The translations under genes were made by a program, and so were the position numbers. The notes beneath the pieces were generated by a model, which searched no databases, was not told where the DNA came from, and was given only the letters and a program-made list of their open reading frames with translations. From a bacterium (GTDB lineage Bacteria > Krumholzibacteriota > Krumholzibacteriia > LZORAL124-64-63), in assembly GCA_024231905.1 (NCBI GenBank), contig JAAEQC010000140.1, positions 124,001-188,000 on the forward strand: a stretch of 64,000 nt of DNA, in the 5' to 3' direction. Of the stretch, positions 1 through 8,286 are shown in pieces; the first letter of the stretch is position 1, and each line of letters begins with the position of its first letter.

Positions 1-57
1 GTTGACCATGATCATGACCGTCCCGAGCACGGTTCCTAGTAAGAGAGATGCGCTCAT
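1..57 (-). CDS. N-terminus of a membrane or secreted protein, cut by the window edge
   Basis: An ATG on the minus strand at 57 is preceded by a strong GGGAGG ribosome binding site (around 64-75) and opens 19 codons (MSASLLLGTVLGTVMIMVN) that run off the left edge. The visible residues are almost all hydrophobic, as in a signal peptide or first membrane helix. It is divergent from msrA, with about 75 bases between the two starts. The family cannot be named from this much sequence. Confidence 0.6.
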   Translation of the reverse strand, partial: MSASLLLGTVLGTVMIMVN

Positions 58-132
58 GCTTGCGACCTCCCCACCGACCATAGCGGAATGGGGCGGCGGC
101 GGCAACCGGGGCGGTGACGTGGGAGGCCCCGC

Positions 133-752
<620 letters not shown>

Positions 753-756
<4 letters not shown>

Positions 757-881
757 AGGACGACTTCGAAGCCTTCGAAATCGGGCTGGCCGACGTAGGT
801 GCCCTCGGACGCGCAGCTCTTGCCGTGGGCCTGCTTGATGGCGTCCGACTCGGTCCAGGCCTCGAAGACCTCTTCACGGCC
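753..881 (-). pseudogene. C-terminal remnant of an ABM/HmoA-like (IsdG-fold) monooxygenase gene
   Basis: Reading the minus strand from about 881 to a TAG at 753-755 gives some 42 codons with normal GC3-rich codon use. They include EVFEAWTESDAIKQAHGK and then GQPDFEGFEVVL just before the stop. The W-T-x-S-D-A...AHG segment and the FEGFEVVL ending are typical of antibiotic-biosynthesis-monooxygenase/HmoA-like proteins of about 95-110 residues. The N-terminal part is missing: upstream the frame runs into the 3' end of the large secreted-protein gene (stop at 908) without a plausible start. This looks like a gene truncated by a rearrangement. An intact ABM protein lies at 42039-42344. Confidence 0.6.
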
Positions 882-907
882 GGGGCCGCTGCGCGTTGGC
901 CGGCGAA

Positions 908-3907
908 TTACTTCAAGAGCGCCAGCTTGCCCCTCCGCACGTCTCCGTGCATCCGCGCCTCGTAGAAGTACACGCCCGAGGCCACGTGGGCGCCGCTATT
1001 GTCCCTGCCGAGCCAGGTCGCCTGGCCCGACTGCTCCACCCGGACATCGACCAGCGTCGCCACCAGCGCACCCCGCAGGTCGAAGATCCGCAACAGGAGA
1101 TGCCCCGGCCGCTCGACGGCGTAACTGATGGTTGTCGATGGGTTGAACGGATTGGGACGGGGCGAGACGGCGAAGGTGCCGGCCAGGGGGACGTCCGTGG
1201 CGATCCACTTCATGCTTGCGACGCCGAAGTAGGAGAGGATGTCGGCGAGCATCCGGACACGAGCGGCCTGGGTGGCATCGGATTTGTAGTTTTCGAGTGG
1301 ATCCGTGTGCACGTGGGCGAAATCCCAGGGCAGGGTGATGACCCGGGAACCGGTCGCGGCATCCACATTCAGGACCAGGGCCGTGTACGGGTACACATCG
1401 AGATTACCGAGGGGATCCAGGTACTGGACCAGGCTCGAGCCGCCACCGGTGGTGGTGACAGCCGAGGCGGGGGCCATGTCCGGACACTCGCCGAAGGCCA
1501 GCCAGTTGTTCACTGTGGCAAGCACGGGATTGGCGGCGATCGTCTCGGTTCGCGGCGCCATTTGACCTCCCACCAGGAGGCGTAGGTCGGTTCCGGCGAC
1601 GGACGTACCGGACCAGGCTGTGAATGTAGCCTCCAGATCGTCGGCGACGCGATGGCCCGTCAGGAAGAGATCCTTGCCTCCCAGTTGCAGCCAACTCTCC
1701 ACCAGCGGCAGGTCGGCCTCGAGGCTCGTGTCTTCTAGGCCGCCGGCGTAGAACACCTGGCCGTAGACTCCCAGGTGCGCGGTCGTCACTGTCGATCCCA
1801 GGGCACGGGCGTCCGGATGGGTCGTCTTGGCGTCGTAGATGTCGTAGTGCTGGCCCAGGATCGCACCGAACGCCTGGTGGATGGCGCCGCGCCACTCGTC
1901 CCAGTCGTCGTCGGTACCCGAATCATGCCACAGGAGAACTTGCGGGACTCGGTATGTGCCGGGATTGCCCGCGTCCGCGTAGGCCGAGGGCAGGGCACGA
2001 ACCGTGAACGCCGGATCGTAACCGGGGGAGTGCATGCCGTGCCAAGTGTCGCCGCTGAAACCGGTCGTGTCCGCCGGCAGGAAACTCGTGCGGATATCCC
2101 CGGCCAGGTCGTCCATGGCGTCGAAGTAGTAGTGGAGTACGTCGCCGGGGAATAGGAAGCCCTCGTCGGGCAGATCCACGGTCCAACTCGCGCCGGCCTG
2201 GATTACCAGATCCGCGCTGCCCAGATCCGGCATCCCGGCGGTTCGGTGCGGGTCGAAGATCTCGTTGCGGAAGAGCCGGTAGTGGAGGCGCGGCGTGCCG
2301 CTGACCGTGGCGCCGTCGCGGGGCTCGATCCGCACCAGGAGCGAGTCGTTGGGTACGAGGGTTCCGGTACCGATGTCGCCGTCGATCATGTCGAAGCGCA
2401 CGCTGTTGGATCCCAGATTCACCAGATCCACGTGGCCCTGGGACGGGAATCCGTCGCGGGCCAATTGCCGGGGCAAGGTGGTCATGACCGGGCCCGGCCG
2501 CGGGGAGGCGACGATCCGCACATTGTCCACGTACGGGGCCGGGGATGAGTTCTCGCCCGCATTGTCATGCCAGCCGATGGGGGAGTAGTCGCGGACGCCG
2601 AGGGCCACCTGCACGTGGGTCGCGCCGGGCACGAGTTTGTGGCCCAGCTGGCGCGATACACGGTAGGTCCCGGGTTCGGCCAGGTAGACGTAGTCGGGGC
2701 CAATCCATTCGGCGTACTCGAGATCGGCCGGATCGCCGGTGGCCACCGAGCGGATCCCCTCCCAGGGCAGGAGGTTCGGCAGGCACGAAGGTGCGCCGCA
2801 GACCCAGGCGAATCCGTCGTGCCGGTACGTGTCGTAGGCCAGCAGGATGTCGTCCGATCCCGGTGGCAGCGTCAGCGGCGGCGACACTACCACGCTGTGC
2901 AGGCGGGACTCCTCTTCGTAGGAGACGCCGCCGGTGTGGTTCACCACGAAGCCTCCCGGGCCGTAGCACCAGTCCAGGCACCGGGTGCCGCCGGTCCCGG
3001 GCACGACCACGCCGTCGTCGATGAAGGCCACCTGGGGACTGGAGTTCTCGTGGCACTCGTCCAGGTCGTCCAGGTCGGTCCAGATCTTGCCGAAGCTTCC
3101 GGTGCCGTCCCGAGGTACGGGCACGAATGCGCCCCAGGTACCGTCCTCGAAGTCGTGGCTGTAGCCGGTGCCGTTGCTCAGGGTAATGACCACGTCGTCG
3201 AAGTTCATGGCGCCGGCCGAGGCCTGGGCGTAGAGGCAGTCCTCGTCCGAGGCGGCGCCGTCGGACATGAAGGTGAAATGGACGCGGACCTGGTCGGCGT
3301 CGTCGCCCAGGTAGTGGGAGGGCTCGAAGACGAAGGTCGCGTCCACCGGCAGGGCGGTCCGATCGCCCGAGTCGTACCAGATGTTGTTGAGGCCGTCGGT
3401 GGTGACCACCTGGATCATGCCGTAGTCGTAGGCCTCCTCCGAGTCGAGATTCACCAGGGCCTGGACCCGCACGGTGCAGGGCAGGGCCGGGTCGGCCACC
3501 GGCGCCTGCCAGTAGACCATGTCGTACCAGTCGTTGCCGTAGCCGCCTTCGGGGTCGCCGGGACCGCAGGAGGGGATGTCCGGATCACCACACCAGGCGC
3601 TGTAGACGCCGTTGACGGCGGTGCGGGTCGAGACGACCCAGTGGTTGCCGCCGGGATCGGACAGATCCACGGCGGCCCAGCCGTTCCAGGCCGGCGCCAC
3701 GCCGGGCGATTGGAACTGGCCGTTGACCGGGGCCCCGCTGCGCCAGGAGCCCACGAGCAGGGTCGTGTCCACGGCGGCGACGCCGAGAGTGGCGCCGTCG
3801 ATGGGAAGTTCCGAGACGGATACGGGACGCGTTCCCGACGGTGCGGTTGCCAGGGCGATGGCGGCCGGTAGCAGAAATAGGCACACGAATAGCGAGGTAC
3901 GTGACAT
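908..3907 (-). CDS. Large secreted protein with FlgD-like C-terminal domain (tandem paralogue A)
   Basis: A 999-residue extracellular or surface protein. The start at 3907 (MSRTSLFVCLFLL...) is preferred over the in-frame upstream ATG because it has a GGGGGG ribosome binding site and begins a signal peptide ending near ALATA. Residues about 30-480 hold Trp/Gly-rich jelly-roll-like stretches (DFEDGTWGAF, CLDWCYGPGGFVVNHTGG). Residues about 650-890 look like a Rossmann-type domain opening with VLLWHDSG and containing VFYAGG and DLFLTGH. The last 80 residues are a FlgD-like Ig domain (NPFNPSTTISY ... SGVYFYEARM ... KLALLK). It shares this architecture with the next gene, suggesting duplication. 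The FlgD-like tail is known from type IX-like sorting domains; its role here is inferred. Function unknown. Confidence 0.85.
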   Translation of the reverse strand: MSRTSLFVCLFLLPAAIALATAPSGTRPVSVSELPIDGATLGVAAVDTTLLVGSWRSGAPVNGQFQSPGVAPAWNGWAAVDLSDPGGNHWVVSTRTAVNGVYSAWCGDPDIPSCGPGDPEGGYGNDWYDMVYWQAPVADPALPCTVRVQALVNLDSEEAYDYGMIQVVTTDGLNNIWYDSGDRTALPVDATFVFEPSHYLGDDADQVRVHFTFMSDGAASDEDCLYAQASAGAMNFDDVVITLSNGTGYSHDFEDGTWGAFVPVPRDGTGSFGKIWTDLDDLDECHENSSPQVAFIDDGVVVPGTGGTRCLDWCYGPGGFVVNHTGGVSYEEESRLHSVVVSPPLTLPPGSDDILLAYDTYRHDGFAWVCGAPSCLPNLLPWEGIRSVATGDPADLEYAEWIGPDYVYLAEPGTYRVSRQLGHKLVPGATHVQVALGVRDYSPIGWHDNAGENSSPAPYVDNVRIVASPRPGPVMTTLPRQLARDGFPSQGHVDLVNLGSNSVRFDMIDGDIGTGTLVPNDSLLVRIEPRDGATVSGTPRLHYRLFRNEIFDPHRTAGMPDLGSADLVIQAGASWTVDLPDEGFLFPGDVLHYYFDAMDDLAGDIRTSFLPADTTGFSGDTWHGMHSPGYDPAFTVRALPSAYADAGNPGTYRVPQVLLWHDSGTDDDWDEWRGAIHQAFGAILGQHYDIYDAKTTHPDARALGSTVTTAHLGVYGQVFYAGGLEDTSLEADLPLVESWLQLGGKDLFLTGHRVADDLEATFTAWSGTSVAGTDLRLLVGGQMAPRTETIAANPVLATVNNWLAFGECPDMAPASAVTTTGGGSSLVQYLDPLGNLDVYPYTALVLNVDAATGSRVITLPWDFAHVHTDPLENYKSDATQAARVRMLADILSYFGVASMKWIATDVPLAGTFAVSPRPNPFNPSTTISYAVERPGHLLLRIFDLRGALVATLVDVRVEQSGQATWLGRDNSGAHVASGVYFYEARMHGDVRRGKLALLK

Positions 3908-4033
3908 ATCGATTCCCCCCCTAATGAATGGAATCGGGTATATGTCATGCCCGCATGATCCATGCGGACCACGAGCATGAGCATACCGAATCACCTCGGT
4001 TCAGGTCAAATCGGTAGAGACGGCATCGGCGTG

Positions 4034-4070
4034 AAGAGGCCCCCGGAACAACGTGTCCCGGGGGCCTCTT
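4034..4070 (-). terminator. Strong hairpin terminator between the tandem secreted-protein genes
   Basis: Perfect 13-bp inverted repeat (arms 4034-4046 and 4058-4070, AAGAGGCCCCCGG) lying 18 bases past the stop codon of the gene that ends at 4089. It separates the two paralogues, so each probably has its own promoter. The U-tract is short. Confidence 0.75.
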
Positions 4071-4088
4071 TGTCATGGAGTTGTGCTA

Positions 4089-7000
4089 CTACTTCATGAG
4101 CGTGATCTTCGCCGTCTGGTCCCGCGACGGGGTCTGCATCCGCACGAAGTACACGCCGGAGGAGGCGCGCTGCCCGGCGGCGTCCAGGCCGTTCCAGGCG
4201 ATCCGGTGTGTACCGGCGTCGAAGACCTCCTGCAGGAGGGTCGCCACCCGGCGGCCGCCCAGATCGTACACCGACACTTCCACCCGCTGGCGCTTGTCGA
4301 GGGCGAAGGCCACCTCGGTGCCGGGGTTGAACGGGTTCGGCGAGGCGCCGATCAGACGGGTCATCAGGGGTGCGGCCGCCACGTCGATCTCGGAACGGTC
4401 GATGGCGAGCCACCCGGCCTGCGCATCGGCCTGGTGCAGGGTGTAGGTGAAGACGCCGCCGGACGCCACCGCGGGCGCGTCGTCCAGGGCGGTGAACCGG
4501 TCCGGGGCCGAACGGACGTGGGGGACCACCCGTGTGGTGCCCCGCCCGCTCGCCTCCAGCCGGAAGTCGTCGAGTTCGGTCGACGCGGACACGGGCCAGC
4601 TCACTTCGACGGCACCGTCGAGGACCCGGAGGTCGCAGGTGGGCAGGAAGACAGGCACGGCGCCGTAGTCCAGGGAGATGAACACGTCCTCCAGGACGAA
4701 GGACATGAGGAGGGCGCTCTTGGCCGTGGTGTCGACGCGGTTCAGGTCGTAGGGGAAGACGATCATGGTGGAGTTGTATACCGCCCAGTGCTGCCGGGTG
4801 GCCGCCGCGTAGGACCAGGCACCCGGGCTGCTGAACTCGGCCAGCATCTCGGCGCCGTCGGTGGTGATGGCGTCGAAGACCCAGGCGTAGGGGCAGCTTC
4901 CGTCCAAGTCCCACTCGCGGCCCTCGTCGAAGGTCGAGTTGCCGGGTACGGCCAGCACATGCGGGTTGCGAGACCCGATGGCGGTGCCGACATCCGCGCT
5001 GGCGAACTGCACGCCCAGCTTCGCGAGCAGATCCAATCCCAGGGGCGAGTCGGACAAGGTACCGACGGTGTGGTCGCCGGCCAGGATCAGATTGCGGTCT
5101 CCCAGCCTGAGGAAGGCGTCCAATTGGGCGATGTCGCCCTCCTCCAGGGCGTTGTAGGAGTAGGCGCCCCCGCTGTAGACGATGGTGTCGTACATCGAGA
5201 GCACTCCCGGCGACACTCCGCCCAGACCGTTGCGCCCGTTGAAGCCCGGGGCTCCGGTACGGTAGGTGTCGTAGCCGGTGCCGGGGAAGAGGCCGGTGGC
5301 CACCATGGCCTCGGGCCAGTCGTTGTAATCATCGATGAGTCCCGAGTCGTTCCAGTAGAGCGTGCGCGGTACCTCGCCTTCCAGGTCATGGGATGGAAGG
5401 GCGCGGAAAGTGAAATGCTCCGGGTAAGGCGATGTGTGGGAGAAATCGTCATAGCCGGTCAGATCCTCCGGATAGGAAGCAATCACGCCCACCCCGTTGT
5501 CGGCCTCGAACCAGTAGTGGAGGACATCCCCGGGGTAGATGAATCCGGAGTCGGGCAGGTCGGCGAAGAATTTGATATCGTCGGTGGTCGAGCAACGCAC
5601 CGATCCCTCGGAAGGGAGACCCGTGCCGCGATGATTTTCGTAGATCGGATTCCACAGGCAGAAGTAGTGCATGCGGACCTCGACCGGAGGTGCACCGCCG
5701 GTCTGCAGCGAACTGACCGTGATCACCAGCGAGTCGCCGCGGTCGGCGTGGCCCGCGGGATCGCCGATATCCCGCGCCGAGTCGAAGCGGACGCGGTTGT
5801 TGCTCAAGTTGACCAGATCGACGGCGGTCGGGCCGGCGTCCTGGGCCAGGTCCACCTCCCAGGCGGTGATGATGAAGGGCGCCTCGTAACGGATCACTTC
5901 CACGTTGTCGAAGTAGGGTGAGGGCGTGGCCTGGGAAGTGCCGTAGTAGTACGCCGACAACTGCTGTACGCCCAAGGCGATCTGGATCTGGGCGCAGTTC
6001 GGTTCGAGCAGATGGGAAACATCCAACTCGAAACGGCGGTTGTACGGTCCTCCGGAATAGTAGTAGTTCGCCATGCTGGACCAGTCGCTCCACAATTCCG
6101 GGTCCACATCCGGATCGGCGGACGGGTCGGCTGTGGAGCGGATGCGATAGGTACCGACGACGCCGGTGAAGCCCGACGTGCCGAAGGGGATGTGCAGAAA
6201 ATAGTCGAAGGCCACGATGCCGCCGTTGCCGGTTGCGCCGCCCGGATTGTAGTCGATGATGGGGGACCACACCTCGTTCCAGATGTAATTCCCCGCGCCG
6301 AGTACGCCACCCGAGTGGTTCACCACGTAGCCGCCCGGTCCGTAATTCCAGACTTCGCCGATGGTGCCGCCGGTTCCCGGCACGACGAGTCCGTCGTCGA
6401 CGAAGACCCAGCGATGGGACATGTTCTCCCTCTCGGAGCAGGAATCGGCGTCAATCACGTTGTCCATGAGCTGGGCGAAGTCGCCGACGCCAGGCTGGGC
6501 GATGGGCGTCCAGGCCGGCGTCGTACCGTCCTCGCAGGTCTCGATGTCGCCGACCAGGGAGCCGTTGAAGGACACGGCGATGTTGTCGATCTGGGCCGCA
6601 CCTTCGTTGATCCAATTGCAGTCGGCCGAGTCATAGAAGGCGTCGGATTCCACCCGCCAGCGGAGCAGGATCTGGTCGTCGATGTAGTCGGCTGGGTCGA
6701 GTATCACGGCCATGGCGGAAGCGACGGCACTTCCACGATCGGTCCAGTACTCGTATGTGACCCACCCGGAAGCTGTCCAGAATTCCAGGTAGAGAAAGTC
6801 GTAGTTCGCCTCAAGGTCGTGGTTCAGGACGGCCGTGAGGCTGACATTGGTAGGCTGGACGGGGTTAGGTACGGTGCCCCGCCACTCCAGTATGTCGTCG
6901 TAGCCAGGACCGTAGCCGCCCGGTTCCTCGAGGGCGTCGCAGACCGCGAAGTTCGCGCCGCACCACCAGGCTTTGTTGCCCGTTCCCGGGTCGAGGTTGG

Positions 7001-7268
7001 CGGCGTTGAAGTCGCTCGTCTGCCAGTGGGGCACGACCTCGGTCAGGTCATGGGAGATCCATCCCCCGGGGCCGGACTCGAAATCCTCGGTGTAGATGGG
7101 ATAGTAGAGGACCTTGGCGGTCGAGTCGAAGGTGGTGTTGTCGACGGTTTGGGGCGTTACCTCCACCATGACCGGTCGTGCGGTGTCCACGTCGGGTCCG
7201 CGGGCGACCGTCTCCCCGGCGCCCAGGATCAATAGCAGGCTGCATAGCAGGAACGAAGTGCGTTTCAT
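4089..7268 (-). CDS. Large secreted protein with FlgD-like C-terminal domain (tandem paralogue B)
   Basis: A 1059-residue exported protein. The start at 7268 (MKRTSFLLCSLLLILGAG) has GGGGAGGA six bases upstream and begins the signal peptide, unlike the longer in-frame start at 7337. After the leader come a jelly-roll-like region (YTEDFESGPGGW, AWWCGANFAVC) and a second segment with VVNHSGGVLG. A Rossmann-like segment spans residues about 635-865 (LYWNDSGLIDD, TIVYSGGAYSYN, NLILAGDHT). The FlgD-like tail starts with NPFNPGTEVAF and ends in KITLMK. The order matches the downstream paralogue, although the two are clearly diverged. No peptidase motif is recognisable; an adhesin or surface enzyme is possible. 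Confidence 0.85.
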   Translation of the reverse strand: MKRTSFLLCSLLLILGAGETVARGPDVDTARPVMVEVTPQTVDNTTFDSTAKVLYYPIYTEDFESGPGGWISHDLTEVVPHWQTSDFNAANLDPGTGNKAWWCGANFAVCDALEEPGGYGPGYDDILEWRGTVPNPVQPTNVSLTAVLNHDLEANYDFLYLEFWTASGWVTYEYWTDRGSAVASAMAVILDPADYIDDQILLRWRVESDAFYDSADCNWINEGAAQIDNIAVSFNGSLVGDIETCEDGTTPAWTPIAQPGVGDFAQLMDNVIDADSCSERENMSHRWVFVDDGLVVPGTGGTIGEVWNYGPGGYVVNHSGGVLGAGNYIWNEVWSPIIDYNPGGATGNGGIVAFDYFLHIPFGTSGFTGVVGTYRIRSTADPSADPDVDPELWSDWSSMANYYYSGGPYNRRFELDVSHLLEPNCAQIQIALGVQQLSAYYYGTSQATPSPYFDNVEVIRYEAPFIITAWEVDLAQDAGPTAVDLVNLSNNRVRFDSARDIGDPAGHADRGDSLVITVSSLQTGGAPPVEVRMHYFCLWNPIYENHRGTGLPSEGSVRCSTTDDIKFFADLPDSGFIYPGDVLHYWFEADNGVGVIASYPEDLTGYDDFSHTSPYPEHFTFRALPSHDLEGEVPRTLYWNDSGLIDDYNDWPEAMVATGLFPGTGYDTYRTGAPGFNGRNGLGGVSPGVLSMYDTIVYSGGAYSYNALEEGDIAQLDAFLRLGDRNLILAGDHTVGTLSDSPLGLDLLAKLGVQFASADVGTAIGSRNPHVLAVPGNSTFDEGREWDLDGSCPYAWVFDAITTDGAEMLAEFSSPGAWSYAAATRQHWAVYNSTMIVFPYDLNRVDTTAKSALLMSFVLEDVFISLDYGAVPVFLPTCDLRVLDGAVEVSWPVSASTELDDFRLEASGRGTTRVVPHVRSAPDRFTALDDAPAVASGGVFTYTLHQADAQAGWLAIDRSEIDVAAAPLMTRLIGASPNPFNPGTEVAFALDKRQRVEVSVYDLGGRRVATLLQEVFDAGTHRIAWNGLDAAGQRASSGVYFVRMQTPSRDQTAKITLMK

Positions 7269-7518
7269 GTCGTCCTCCCCAGGTACACGAATGTACCCTC
7301 TCCCATGGTGACAGGGGGGCGACACCCACCGTGGCAACGGTGATCGTCTAGAAGATGAAATGTTCCGCCTTCATCCCTCGGCGCGGCCGGCGATACCCGA
7401 ATCCAGAATGGCCGACGACACCCCCCCGATAGATGATGGCATCTTATCAGAGGGTCGTTTGGATCTCCAGATAATAATGACATTGCAGGATCATCCATGG
7501 CGGACCAAGCGGCAATTC
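7269..7518. other. Intergenic spacer upstream of the 7268 gene
   Basis: About 250 bases without a plausible gene. It contains a small inverted repeat CACCGT-GGCA-ACGGTG (7328-7343) just upstream of the secreted-protein gene, and an AT-richer stretch near 7465-7490 (GATAATAATGAC) that could hold a minus-strand -10 element. Nothing firmer can be supported. Confidence 0.4.
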
Positions 7519-8118
7519 TTAGAACAACTTCGGCTCCTCGATCCGCGCCGCATCCCCCAGGGTGTGACCCTCCAACCGCAGCAACCGCGCCTTGGTCGTG
7601 ATGCCCCCGGCGAAGCCCACCAGGGAGCCGCCCTTGCCCACCAGCCGGTGGCAGGGGATGAGGATGGGCAGGGGGTTGTGGCCGGCGGCCTGGCCCACCG
7701 CGCGGGTGGCCTTGGGCTGCCGCATGGTGCGGGCCAGCTGGCCGTAGGTGCGCAGCTTGCCGAAGGGGATGCGCTGGAGTTGCCGGAGCACCTTCATCTG
7801 GAAATCCGAACCGCGCAGGTCGAGCTCGATGTCGAAGACCTCACGTTGGCCCGTGAAATACTCGGCGAGCTGGTCCCTGAGTTCGGCGAAACAACTCGCG
7901 TCCTCGGTGACGACCAGGGGAGGGGGGGGGACTGTCTCGTCACCGTTTCCGTCGGCGGCGGCCAGGGCCGGGGCGGCGAAGTTCTGCCGGGCCACGGCGT
8001 GAGCACGGGTGTGGTACTCCCAGGCGCGGGGCAGGAACTCGAGGCGGACCAGTCCCGCCGGACCGGCGACGGCCAGCAAGGGGTCCAGGACGGTGCGCAG
8101 CAACGTGTAGTGGATCAT
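7519..8118 (-). CDS. ogt: Methylated-DNA--protein-cysteine S-methyltransferase
   Basis: Suicide repair enzyme that moves alkyl groups from O6-alkylguanine to its own cysteine. The 199-residue protein has the active-site signature PCHR (in LIPCHRLVGKGG) and the helix-turn-helix and Arg-finger segment FQMKVLRQLQRIPFGKLRTYGQLA, followed by GFAGGITTKARLLRLEG. Length and the lack of an Ada Zn-binding N-terminus fit an Ogt-type single-function enzyme. Residues 1-90 are divergent, as is usual. It is divergent from the M16 protease gene, with 168 bases between starts, and is the last gene on its strand before a 250-base spacer. Confidence 0.92.
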   Translation of the reverse strand: MIHYTLLRTVLDPLLAVAGPAGLVRLEFLPRAWEYHTRAHAVARQNFAAPALAAADGNGDETVPPPPLVVTEDASCFAELRDQLAEYFTGQREVFDIELDLRGSDFQMKVLRQLQRIPFGKLRTYGQLARTMRQPKATRAVGQAAGHNPLPILIPCHRLVGKGGSLVGFAGGITTKARLLRLEGHTLGDAARIEEPKLF

Positions 8119-8286
8119 GGTCGGCCTCCGGTAACGGGTTCCGGATCATACCAGATCCCGCCGTTGGAAACCACGATGTCGACTGAATGCGGAGGTATTC
8201 CCTCCCGCAACCGCGACCGCCGCCACCCGTATGGTAGGGTTTCGGGCGACTCCGACCCACCCACCCGGACCGGGAGGCAGTTCGTA

